A stretch of 12,793 nt of DNA from Lachnospiraceae bacterium. Lineage in GTDB: Bacteria; Bacillota_A; Clostridia; Lachnospirales; Lachnospiraceae. The notes below the pieces were generated by a model. That model was not told where the DNA came from. It saw only the letters and a list, made by a program, of their open reading frames with translations, and searched no databases. The DNA lies in assembly GCA_009774655.1 (NCBI GenBank), contig VSOD01000085.1, positions 1-12,793 on the forward strand. Reading direction: 5' to 3'. How positions within the stretch are numbered: the stretch's first letter is position 1; each line of letters starts with the position of its first letter. The translations under genes were made by a program, and so were the position numbers. Shown one piece after another: positions 5,996-12,793 of the stretch.

Positions 5996-7237
5996 ATGAG
6001 AACAACAGGTATCATCGCAGAGTACAATCCATTTCACAACGGACATGCCCATCAGATCGCCAAAGCAAAAGAAATGACCGGTGCCGACTACTGCATCATT
6101 GCCATGTGCGGAGACTTCGTGCAGCGCGGCGCACCTGCCGTGGCCGACAAATATCTGCGCGCGGAGACCGCGCTTAAGAACGGAGCCGATCTCGTGCTGG
6201 AGCTGCCTGTTTATTATGCACTCGGCAGCGCGGAATATTTTGCCTCGGGAGCCGTTGCCCTGTTTGACAGGCTGGGCATCGTGGACGCTCTCTGTTTCGG
6301 CAGCGAATGCGGAGACATCGCGGTGTTGTCGGAATTCGCCGCCAGCCTCATAGACGAGGACGCTGTATTCAAGGAAGTACTGGACAGGCACCTGCGGATG
6401 GGCTACGCCTACCCCGGCGCCAGAAACGCCGCCCTTCGTGCCAGCGACCCCGGACTTACCCCCTACATGCATGTTATGTCAGCCCCTAACAATATCCTCG
6501 GGATCGAATACTGCAAGGCGCTTTTAAGACGCGGCAGTCAGATCAGACCTTACACGACACACCGGGCCGGAAGTTCCTATCATGATGCCAGCCTGTTAAA
6601 TACATACTGTTCCGCTCTGGCCATCCGGGAAGCCATCGACGCCGCCGGCAATCTGTCGGAGGTTGTGAACCTGATGCCGCCGGAAGCCTATGACCTGCTG
6701 GCATCCGCCTTCGGGAAGTCCTTCCCTGTACACGCCGATGATTTCTCCCTGCCGCTGCATTACCAGCTGCTTTCGGAGCAGCCTGACGGCTACACTGACC
6801 ACCCCGATATCGATCAGGATCTTTCGGATCGTATCTGCAATCTGCTGCCCTCCTACCAGGGCTTTACGGATTTCTGTGAGAAATTAAAGACCAAAAACCG
6901 CACCTACACCCGCATCGCACGGAGCCTGATGCACGTTCTTCTCCAGATCCGGAAAGAAGACCTGCTCTCCTTCCAGGCCGAGGACTATGTCTATTATGCG
7001 CGCATCCTCGGTTTCCGGCAGGATGCCACACCGCTTTTGACCGCCATCAAGGCAAATGGCAGCATACCGCTGCTTGGCAGACTGTCCGACGCGGATGACC
7101 TGTTATCCGGGAACGGCCGCAGAATGCTGGATAAAGACATCTTTGCGGCGCAGATCTATCAGAGTCTGGTACAGAGCAAATTCGCCGGCGCCCCTACAGA
7201 CACCGGCGAATATACAAGACAGGTGCTCAAGGTCTGA
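5996..7237 (+). CDS. tmcAL: tRNA(Met) cytidine acetate ligase TmcAL
   Basis: TmcAL makes N4-acetylcytidine at the wobble base of elongator tRNA-Met, activating acetate with ATP rather than using acetyl-CoA. The 413-residue product has normal length. Seen: GIIAEYNPFHNGHAHQI at residues 5-21, the nucleotidyltransferase motif with NPFHNGH; AMCGDFVQRGAPAVADKYLR (36-55); LCFGSECGD (99-107); and PNNILGIEYCKALLRRGS (164-181). These are typical of the YlbM family. The start ATG 5996 has AGGGGAG about 7 bases upstream. In B. subtilis the homologue ylbM precedes ylbN (DUF177) and rpmF; here the same genes are near each other, with pta in between and tmcAL divergent. The gene ends 3 bp from the convergent acyltransferase. 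Confidence 0.94.
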   Translation: MRTTGIIAEYNPFHNGHAHQIAKAKEMTGADYCIIAMCGDFVQRGAPAVADKYLRAETALKNGADLVLELPVYYALGSAEYFASGAVALFDRLGIVDALCFGSECGDIAVLSEFAASLIDEDAVFKEVLDRHLRMGYAYPGARNAALRASDPGLTPYMHVMSAPNNILGIEYCKALLRRGSQIRPYTTHRAGSSYHDASLLNTYCSALAIREAIDAAGNLSEVVNLMPPEAYDLLASAFGKSFPVHADDFSLPLHYQLLSEQPDGYTDHPDIDQDLSDRICNLLPSYQGFTDFCEKLKTKNRTYTRIARSLMHVLLQIRKEDLLSFQAEDYVYYARILGFRQDATPLLTAIKANGSIPLLGRLSDADDLLSGNGRRMLDKDIFAAQIYQSLVQSKFAGAPTDTGEYTRQVLKV

Positions 7238-7260
7238 CCGTCAGGCCGGACTGAGCACCT
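7221..7260. terminator. Shared hairpin at the convergent tmcAL / acyltransferase ends
   Basis: AGGTGCTCA (7221-7229) and TGAGCACCT (7252-7260) form a perfect 9-bp stem. The loop holds both stop codons (tmcAL TGA 7235-7237 and, on the other strand, TGA 7243-7241) and a small inner CTGA/TCAG pairing. No T tract follows on either strand, so efficient intrinsic termination is uncertain. A second perfect hairpin, GAATCGT-gctg-ACGATTC (7264-7281), follows on the plus-strand side within the acyltransferase gene. Confidence 0.45.
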
Positions 7261-7957
7261 CCTGAATCGTGCTGACGATTCTGTCACGCACCATCACGGC
7301 GATCTGCGCCGTTGACATATTCTTATACTCATCATAAGGAATCGCTTTCAGGAAATGCACCTGCGTCACCACCGGCCGCAGCGACCATTCCTCAAAAGCC
7401 CTATAGGAGTCGACCAATGCCACCGGAATGATGGGAACCTCTGCCTTCACGGCACTCTTAAAACTTCCCGCCTTGAATTCTCCCACCGAATTGTGATTTT
7501 TATGATAGCCGCCTTCCGGAAAAATAATGAATCTGCGCCCTTTTTTCGTGTCCTCTGTCAGCTCCCTGATGATCCGCACCGACTGCCGCGGATCGTTCTT
7601 GACCAGCCTTTTTCCATGGATAAGATCAATAAACTGCTTCACCAGAACGCCATGCGATCTCGCGTCGTCTATCACCACCGAGCAGGGCTTCTCATGGGCG
7701 TACATGATCCCCAGAGCATCATACTTGCCCTGATGGTTCGGAAACATCATATAGCCGCCCTCCTCGGGCAGATGCTCCGTGCCGTATTTCTGTGTCGAGA
7801 TATGTCCCGCCCGCATCATGCGGCGGATCGCAAGCTGCGCATACCTGTAGCACTCCTCTTCCGAGTACTTTTCCCCGTGCCTGGCCCTGTAAGCCATCCG
7901 CGGTATCATATAGGCTCTGGGCAGATTCCACAAAATAACCTTTACAAAACGTAACAT
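7241..7957 (-). CDS. PlsC-family lysophospholipid acyltransferase
   Basis: The PlsC (LPLAT) family transfers an acyl chain to lysophosphatidic acid or a related lipid at the membrane. From ATG 7957 the product has 238 residues. Motif I is NHQGKYD (74-80), giving the catalytic HX4D. The substrate-binding block near 118-124 includes KNDPRQS, and motif III is FPEGG (146-150), with Gly where Thr or Ser is more common. Motif IV is VPIIPVAL. The N-terminus is hydrophobic and aromatic (FVKVILWNLPRAYMI), a likely membrane anchor. A GTG at 7966 is in frame, but AGGGGGTG lies about 6 bases before ATG 7957 and overlaps that GTG, so I take the ATG. It follows cls by 17 bp and closes that operon. It could be the 1-acyl-glycerol-3-phosphate acyltransferase or a paralogue. 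Confidence 0.87.
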   Translation of the reverse strand: MLRFVKVILWNLPRAYMIPRMAYRARHGEKYSEEECYRYAQLAIRRMMRAGHISTQKYGTEHLPEEGGYMMFPNHQGKYDALGIMYAHEKPCSVVIDDARSHGVLVKQFIDLIHGKRLVKNDPRQSVRIIRELTEDTKKGRRFIIFPEGGYHKNHNSVGEFKAGSFKSAVKAEVPIIPVALVDSYRAFEEWSLRPVVTQVHFLKAIPYDEYKNMSTAQIAVMVRDRIVSTIQEVLSPA

Positions 7958-7974
7958 AACCCTCACCCCCTCTT

Positions 7975-9507
7975 CTACAACAACGGCGAAAACAGTTTTA
8001 GAAAAGGTCCGATCACATTGGTCTTCACGAACTTCTTCTTACACCACTCCAGCGTGATATTCTCCGAGACCGCAAAAGTCTCTTCCATATCTTTCTTCAG
8101 ATCTCCCAGCATTGCCGTCCGGTACAGGAATACGCCGCATTCAAAATGATGATAGAAACTCCTGTAATCGAAGTTGATCGTCCCCACTACCGCCGTCTCG
8201 TCATCACAGAGCACACATTTGGAGTGGATGAAGCCCGGCGTATACTGATAAATCTTCACACCGGCCTCGATCAGACTCTGATAGTTGGACTGCGTCAGCC
8301 AATAGACCGTCTTCTTGTCCGGCGTTCCCGGCGTCACGATGCGCACATCCACACCCCGCTTGGCCGCCAGCTTCAAAGCAGTATGCATCTCATTGTCCGT
8401 AACCAGATAAGGGGTGAAAATATAGATATACTTTCTGGCGGAACCGATCATATTCAGATAGACATTCTCACCCACTGTCTCATCGTCCAGCGGTGTGTCC
8501 ATATACGGCTGTACGATCCCCTCCCCCGCCGGCCGGACGGTAAAATGATGCCGGTATCTGCCGTAGTATTCCTCCGTATGGCGCGACATATTCCACATCT
8601 GCAAAAACATCACCGTGAAATTCCACACGGCTTCACCCTCGATGCGGATTCCCGCATCCTTCCAGTGATCACCGTGAGAACGTTTATAATTGATATACTC
8701 GTCCGACATATTGATGCCGCCGGTATAGCCTACCCGGCCGTCGATCACCACGATCTTTCTGTGATCCCTGTTGTTGAGCACCAGTGCCAGAAACGGAACC
8801 AGCCTGTTAAAGGCCACGCATTTGATCCCCTTCTTCTCGATCTTCTCATTGTACTCTTTGGGCAGCAGAAAAACGCTCCCCACGTCGTCATAGATCAGCC
8901 TGACCTCAACACCGGCTTTTACCTTACGCTCCAGGATCTCCAGCACCGTATCCCACATCGTGCCCTCTCCCAGAATAAAAAACTCCAGAAAGATAAAGCG
9001 CTCCGCCGTCTCCAGATCCTCCAGCAGCCGCTTCCACCAGGGAAGCCCGTCCGCATAATAGACCGCCCCCGTATGCTCCCACGCCGGCGTTTTCGCGTAA
9101 TGAAGAATATATTCACACTGATTGGCAATCCCCGGCGCGGATTTCTTAAGCCTGTCCATCGTCCCTTCATCCTGCTGCAGGTTTGAGCGCACAAGCTCGT
9201 CTGTATGCTTCATGGCCATATACAGTCTCTTCGGCCTGAAAACATGACCCAGAGCCAGATACATGACACCGCCAAAAAGCGGAAAGAGCAGGATCGGTAC
9301 GATCCACGCCATCTTCACCGCCGGGTTGCCCTGCTTTAAAATCAGCGCAATGATAACGCCGAAGCTGACCAGGCGCAGACACATCGCTATCTCTACATAA
9401 TAGTTGCCCCACATAACGATCTCCATCATAAAGAAGACCACCTGCAAAAGCACGATGAGCGCCGTGATCACCAGCCTGTTTAATGCATAATGTAAAAATT
9501 TTCTCAT
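7975..9507 (-). CDS. cls: Cardiolipin synthase, phospholipase D family
   Basis: It probably condenses two phosphatidylglycerols into cardiolipin at the membrane. The 510-residue product has normal length. Hydrophobic segments lie at about residues 11-32, 36-57 and 66-88, the N-terminal anchor of this family. Two HKD motifs are complete: HRKIVVID (H249, K251, D256) with GYTGGINMSDEY, and HSKCVLCD (H428, K430, D435) with VGTINFDYRSF. The start ATG 9507 overlaps the stop of the upstream SufB/D-family gene in ATGA. No good Shine-Dalgarno is visible, so translation is probably coupled. The acyltransferase follows after 17 bp, suggesting a membrane-lipid half of this operon. Other PLD phosphatidyltransferases cannot be fully excluded. 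Confidence 0.93.
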   Translation of the reverse strand: MRKFLHYALNRLVITALIVLLQVVFFMMEIVMWGNYYVEIAMCLRLVSFGVIIALILKQGNPAVKMAWIVPILLFPLFGGVMYLALGHVFRPKRLYMAMKHTDELVRSNLQQDEGTMDRLKKSAPGIANQCEYILHYAKTPAWEHTGAVYYADGLPWWKRLLEDLETAERFIFLEFFILGEGTMWDTVLEILERKVKAGVEVRLIYDDVGSVFLLPKEYNEKIEKKGIKCVAFNRLVPFLALVLNNRDHRKIVVIDGRVGYTGGINMSDEYINYKRSHGDHWKDAGIRIEGEAVWNFTVMFLQMWNMSRHTEEYYGRYRHHFTVRPAGEGIVQPYMDTPLDDETVGENVYLNMIGSARKYIYIFTPYLVTDNEMHTALKLAAKRGVDVRIVTPGTPDKKTVYWLTQSNYQSLIEAGVKIYQYTPGFIHSKCVLCDDETAVVGTINFDYRSFYHHFECGVFLYRTAMLGDLKKDMEETFAVSENITLEWCKKKFVKTNVIGPFLKLFSPLL

Positions 9508-10421
9508 TTCAAAAATCCGTTAACGATCTGCTCCTCTGCTTCTTTCTCCGTCAGTCCCAGCGTCATCAACTTCATCAACTGCTCCCCTGCGATTTTGCCG
9601 ATGGCCGCCTCATGGATCAGATTCGCGTCAATATTGTTCGCCGTCAACTCAGGAATGGCGCTGACACTGGCTTCGTCCATGATAATGGCATCGCATTCAC
9701 TGTGCCCCTGACACCTGCCGTTGCCCACGATCCTGCTCTTAAAAAGCTGTCTGGAGTGCTCCTTGGCCACCGAGCGCGAGATCAGGTTCACGCTGGAACC
9801 GTCACCGTCCATCTCCACACAGAAATCCGTCTCCGCATACTGTCTGCCGTGAGTCATGATCTTCTCCCGTATGACAAGAGAAGCCCCGTCCGCAACCTGC
9901 GCCGTCGTGACACGCTTCGTGGAATCGATCCCCTTGATCTGTACCGTGTCCATCTCCAGAGATGCCCCTTCTGCCAGATGGATCTCTGTCGCCGGGTTCA
10001 TGATCCGCTCTCCGCTGCCGTCCCCGCTGCCATAATGCTTCTCCACATACCGCACCTTCGCATTTTTCTCCACGAAAAACCTGTGAATGCCCGAATGCTC
10101 CGAGGCGCCGTCTCCGCTGTTGTGGATGCCGCACCCCGCGATGATGGTCACGTCCGCATCCTCTCCTACAAAAAAATCATTGTATACACTCTCCTGCAGC
10201 CCGCTCTGGCTGAGCACTACCGGAATATGCACACTCTCGTTTCTGGTGCCCGGCCGGATCTTTATGTCAATGCCCGAACTGTCCTGCTTGGTCACAATGT
10301 CGATATTGGCCGTCGTGTTCCTGCCGGCCATCTGGCCGTTGGCACGGATATTATAAGCGCCGGCAGGTATCTCATGCAGCCCTGCCACCTGTTCTAACAG
10401 GTTCTGTTGTATTGCATCCAT
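9504..10421 (-). CDS. SufB/SufD-family Fe-S cluster scaffold
   Basis: This is the partner of SufC in building Fe-S clusters. The 305-residue product is shorter than E. coli SufB (about 495) or SufD (about 423). It corresponds to the beta-helical core plus the C-terminal helices, without a long N-terminal domain. The conserved end is clear: GNGRCQGHSECDAIIMDE (C237, H240, C243), SAIPELTANNIDANLIHEAAIGKI (in two parts: SAIPELTANN, then IDANLIHEAAIGKI with H270-E271), and EAEEQIVNGFL. Further possible ligands are C97, H100 and H110. The cysteine before Asp and the HEA motif match SufB-type residues needed for cluster assembly. ATG 10421 follows GGAAGGGGG, 17 bp after sufC. No sufS, sufU or second scaffold is beside it, as in minimal SufBC (SMS-like) systems. 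Whether it acts as SufB or SufD is not certain. Confidence 0.88.
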   Translation of the reverse strand: MDAIQQNLLEQVAGLHEIPAGAYNIRANGQMAGRNTTANIDIVTKQDSSGIDIKIRPGTRNESVHIPVVLSQSGLQESVYNDFFVGEDADVTIIAGCGIHNSGDGASEHSGIHRFFVEKNAKVRYVEKHYGSGDGSGERIMNPATEIHLAEGASLEMDTVQIKGIDSTKRVTTAQVADGASLVIREKIMTHGRQYAETDFCVEMDGDGSSVNLISRSVAKEHSRQLFKSRIVGNGRCQGHSECDAIIMDEASVSAIPELTANNIDANLIHEAAIGKIAGEQLMKLMTLGLTEKEAEEQIVNGFLK

Positions 10422-10438
10422 CCGCTGATACCCCCTTC

Positions 10439-11161
10439 CTATAACTTATCCGTCAGTGTCTTACAGTGTGCACCGGTGCCGAGAAGTTCCGGCATCACTT
10501 CTTCCTTGCTGCCTGTTTTCTTAATCTGCCCATCTGCAAGCAGAATGATACGGTCCGCGATATTCAAAATACGCTCCTGATGGGAAATAATCAGAATGGA
10601 ACCTTGAATCTCCTCGTGCATCTTCTCAAACACATGGATCAGGTTCTGAAAACTCCACAGATCGATGCCCGCCTCCGGCTCATCGAAGATGGACACCTTC
10701 GTCCCGCGCGCCATGATCATGGCGATCTCGATTCTTTTCAATTCACCGCCGGACAGGGACGCATTCACTTCGCGGTTTACATAATCTCTGGCACAAAGCC
10801 CTACCTCAGAAAGCATACCACAGATCTCCGACATCGTGGCCTTCCTGCCCGCCGCGATCGACAGAAGTTCCCGCACCGTGATGCCCTTAAAACGAACCGG
10901 CTGCTGGAAGGCAAAACTGATCCCCATATTGGCCCGCTCCGTGATCGACAGATCCGTAATGTCCACGCCGTCGAGCAGGATCCGCCCCGCCGTGGGCTTA
11001 AGAATCCCCGCCACAATCTTGGCCAGCGTGGACTTCCCGCTGCCGTTCGGCCCTGTCACGGCAACGAATCTGTCGTCGATCGTCACGTCGATATCTTTCA
11101 AAATTTCCGTCTCTCTGCTCTCATCCTCCGCAGAATAACAGATACCCTTTAATTCTAACAT
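10439..11161 (-). CDS. sufC: SufC-type ABC ATPase
   Basis: This is the ATPase of the SUF Fe-S assembly complex; it is soluble and binds the SufB/SufD scaffold rather than a membrane permease. The 240-residue product has Walker A GPNGSGKST (37-45), a Q-loop FQQP (85-88), signature LSGGELKRIEIA (136-147), Walker B VSIFDEPEAGIDLWSF (156-171) with Asp160 and Glu161, and the H-loop histidine H194 in ISHQER. DEPEAGID resembles the DEPDSGLD of SufC more than transporter ATPases. ATG 11161 follows AAGGAG, 8 bases upstream. It is first in a probable operon with the scaffold, cls and the acyltransferase. The absence of any transmembrane permease gene nearby supports SufC. Confidence 0.92.
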   Translation of the reverse strand: MLELKGICYSAEDESRETEILKDIDVTIDDRFVAVTGPNGSGKSTLAKIVAGILKPTAGRILLDGVDITDLSITERANMGISFAFQQPVRFKGITVRELLSIAAGRKATMSEICGMLSEVGLCARDYVNREVNASLSGGELKRIEIAMIMARGTKVSIFDEPEAGIDLWSFQNLIHVFEKMHEEIQGSILIISHQERILNIADRIILLADGQIKKTGSKEEVMPELLGTGAHCKTLTDKL

Positions 11162-11411
11162 GCTGTCACTCCTTATCTCAATCCATTAGAGTATCCTATC
11201 ACAAAATCGAATCTATAGCAAGCCTCTCACTGCTTTCGCCGCATCCAATGCAAAGGCCTCGACCGAACTGTTACCATCCCTCAGCTGCACCAGACCATCA
11301 AAACAGACAGGCCAATGCGATACCGCATCAACCCGTCCGCTCTTCCTTCCATAGGATTCAACAGGCCGTCATCTCCGGCCAGCATAACAGTCCATACTGC
11401 GCCGATGCACC
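11162..11411. other. Intergenic gap between the arabinofuranosidase and sufC genes, with a possible decayed coding remnant
   Basis: These 250 bases hold the sufC leader and candidate promoter at the left. The rest has the GC content and codon-like texture of coding DNA but no full gene. On the minus strand, 11213-11368 is open for 51 codons with no ATG and reads like a protein C-terminus (VQLRDGNSSVEAFALDAAKAV, then RGLL and stop). A second frame, 11281-11385, opens MLAGDDGLLNPMEGRADG. They could be two pieces of one frameshifted gene. I recognise neither. A GGCCG/CGGCC stem (11364-11380) is the only hairpin after the arabinofuranosidase, and it lacks a T run. Confidence 0.35.
11193..11221 (-). 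promoter_or_regulatory. Possible promoter for the sufC operon
   Basis: On the minus strand TTGCTA (11216-11221, 4 of 6) and TAGGAT (11193-11198, 4 of 6) are 17 bp apart, 32 bases before the sufC start. GATACT a few bases downstream is an alternative -10. Both are weak matches, so this is only the best candidate in the gap. I see no clear Rrf2/IscR-type operator. Confidence 0.35.
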
Positions 11412-12793
11412 TTAACGGATCACCACCACATTCACCGAATGTGGCAGGAACACAACATCCATTTCATTTCCCAAAAGCGCCGGCTGCCGCTCTACGATCT
11501 TCACCTCTTCATGGTCCACATCATTATAGGATTCCGTCGTATTACCGCTGACGGTATACAGGACGGCCTGCATCTGCCCTTTTGGCAGCTGCGAAAGCGC
11601 AGTCAGATCCAGCGTCACCGTCTGCTCTTTCTCCGGGTCCTTATTTACAACCGCAACGGCAATCCCCTCCTGATCCGACCAGCCCGTCACCAACACATCC
11701 AGCGCGTCCACCGTAAGATCCGCCCCGTTCTTGTGTTTCACAAAAAGCTTCGGCATCTCCTCCGACCATGCATCCAGCACCACATCTCCCATATAATTTA
11801 CATACAGATCGAACACGTGATACGTGGAGCGGAGCACGATTCCCTCCTGCCATGTATAGATACACCCCCTGGTATTCACAATCGGCGCATAATTAGCCAT
11901 CCCCACAATATCGCAGTTCCGGTTTAATTCATTCAGGAAGCAGGCCGTAAACACCGCATCCGCCATGGTATATCGGGTATTGTCGTCATTCAGGTCTCTC
12001 GGGTACAGATATTCTTCCTTCGTCCTGCCCTGCCTGATCGTATGGACATTGGGATGATACCATCCCCGCAGGTTCCACTCATCGAAAGCGATCTTGATCT
12101 TCCGGTCCAGCTTCATGGCCGTGAGCAGTCCTCTCACCTCATCAATAGAATGGCCGATCCGGTCAGTATAAGCCATCACCTGTTCATAATCCGCATAATC
12201 ATTGGTCTGGTTGATACCGTCCCAATATTCATGGATTGAAATCCAGTCCAGAAATTCGCCGCAGTTCTCCAGAAGCTCCAGATTCCAGTGAATGTCTGTG
12301 AGCGCGGCCGCGGTAAGCTCCGTATCAGGATCCACATGCCTGATCATTTTAGCGGACTCCTTCACCAGTCTGCCCCATTCTTCGGCACTCTTGGCGCCGA
12401 TTTCCCAGAAACCATAATTTTCATTCCCGATGCTCCAGTATTTGACGCCATAAGGTTCTCTATGCCCGTTGGCGATCCGCTCTCTGGCATACCTGCCCTC
12501 TGTCTCCAGATTGCAGTACTCCACCCAGTCACTCATTTCCTCCGCAGTCCCGGTTCCGGCATTTGTACAGATATAAGGCTGGCAGCCGACCTTACGACAC
12601 AGTTTCACATATTCATCCGTGCCAAAAGTACCGGGATCCTCCACCCGCCACGCCTTATCAAAGAATGGCTGTCTGACCGGCCCCACCGCATCCTTCCAAT
12701 GGTAAGAAGACACGAAACACCCGCCCGGCCAGCGCAGAATGGGTACTTTGATCTTCCGCATGGCTTCCAGCACATCTGTACGCAATCCGTCCT
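11412..12793 (-). CDS. GH51 alpha-L-arabinofuranosidase (5' end beyond window)
   Basis: It removes terminal alpha-L-arabinofuranosyl residues from arabinan, arabinoxylan or their oligosaccharides. About 459 residues are visible of a family that usually has about 500. The frame stays open to the right edge (reading DGLRTDVLEAMRKIKVP), so the TTG at 12785 is not a real start; some 40-50 N-terminal residues are missing. Seen: ILRWPGGCFVSSYHWKD, the GH51 substrate-binding stretch; WSIGNENYGFWEIG with the acid/base Glu (codon 12422-12420); and KIAFDEWNLRGW with the nucleophile Glu (codon 12080-12078). A C-terminal beta-sandwich ends HSVNVVVIR. No signal peptide can be judged. Family members without one act in the cytoplasm on imported oligosaccharides. 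No transporter or regulator is visible on this side. Confidence 0.94.
   Translation of the reverse strand, partial: DGLRTDVLEAMRKIKVPILRWPGGCFVSSYHWKDAVGPVRQPFFDKAWRVEDPGTFGTDEYVKLCRKVGCQPYICTNAGTGTAEEMSDWVEYCNLETEGRYARERIANGHREPYGVKYWSIGNENYGFWEIGAKSAEEWGRLVKESAKMIRHVDPDTELTAAALTDIHWNLELLENCGEFLDWISIHEYWDGINQTNDYADYEQVMAYTDRIGHSIDEVRGLLTAMKLDRKIKIAFDEWNLRGWYHPNVHTIRQGRTKEEYLYPRDLNDDNTRYTMADAVFTACFLNELNRNCDIVGMANYAPIVNTRGCIYTWQEGIVLRSTYHVFDLYVNYMGDVVLDAWSEEMPKLFVKHKNGADLTVDALDVLVTGWSDQEGIAVAVVNKDPEKEQTVTLDLTALSQLPKGQMQAVLYTVSGNTTESYNDVDHEEVKIVERQPALLGNEMDVVFLPHSVNVVVIR

Noticed and set aside
8146..9186. 346-codon plus-strand open frame opposite cls
   Set aside because: It is a shadow of a clear cls gene with two HKD motifs on the other strand; its protein is arginine- and histidine-rich with no recognisable domain.
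11412..12785. Complete arabinofuranosidase starting at 12785
   Set aside because: The codon there is TTG, and the frame continues upstream (DGLRTDV) to the window edge, matching the interior of GH51 proteins.

Overview
The window looks like a piece of a chromosome from a Clostridia bacterium, most likely Lachnospiraceae. The evidence is the gene order DUF177-rpmF-plsX-acpP-rnc-smc next to pta and tmcAL, strong AGGAGG-type ribosome binding sites, sigma-A-type promoters, and a two-gene SUF-type Fe-S module. I cannot name the genus from the sequence alone. Most of it is ordinary core genome; I see no phage, CRISPR array, tRNA or intact insertion sequence.

Region 1 (1-5669, all minus strand, so transcription runs right to left): pta (phosphate acetyltransferase), then a consensus sigma-A promoter (TTGACA-17-TATAAT), then DUF177 (YceD-like) and rpmF (ribosomal protein L32). 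A 17-bp-stem hairpin and a second promoter follow. Next come plsX, acpP, a weak hairpin, rnc (RNase III) and the N-terminal half of smc, which runs off the left edge. This groups ribosome and rRNA maturation, acyl supply for phospholipids, and chromosome condensation. The usual partner of pta, acetate kinase (ackA), is not between pta and DUF177.

Region 2 (5670-5995): a 326-bp divergent intergenic region between pta and tmcAL. It has an unusual amount of dyad structure. One is an imperfect palindrome of about 103 bp that would occupy the pta leader. The other is a 17-bp perfect inverted repeat, built on two TTTGYRCAAA palindromes, that overlaps a second hairpin followed by eight T.

Region 3 (5996-7237, plus strand): tmcAL, the tRNA-Met cytidine acetate ligase. 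It converges on Region 4 with only 3 bp between the two stop codons, which lie in the loop of a shared hairpin.

Region 4 (7241-11161, minus strand): an apparent four-gene operon in the order sufC (ABC ATPase), SufB/SufD-family scaffold, cls (cardiolipin synthase-type phospholipase D), plsC-like acyltransferase. The scaffold and cls overlap by ATGA. The Fe-S module has no cysteine desulfurase or second scaffold beside it, as in minimal SufBC/SMS-type systems, and is joined to two membrane-lipid genes.

Region 5 (11162-12793, minus strand): about 250 bp without a clear gene, possibly holding a decayed coding remnant. After it lies most of a GH51 alpha-L-arabinofuranosidase gene whose start is beyond the right edge.
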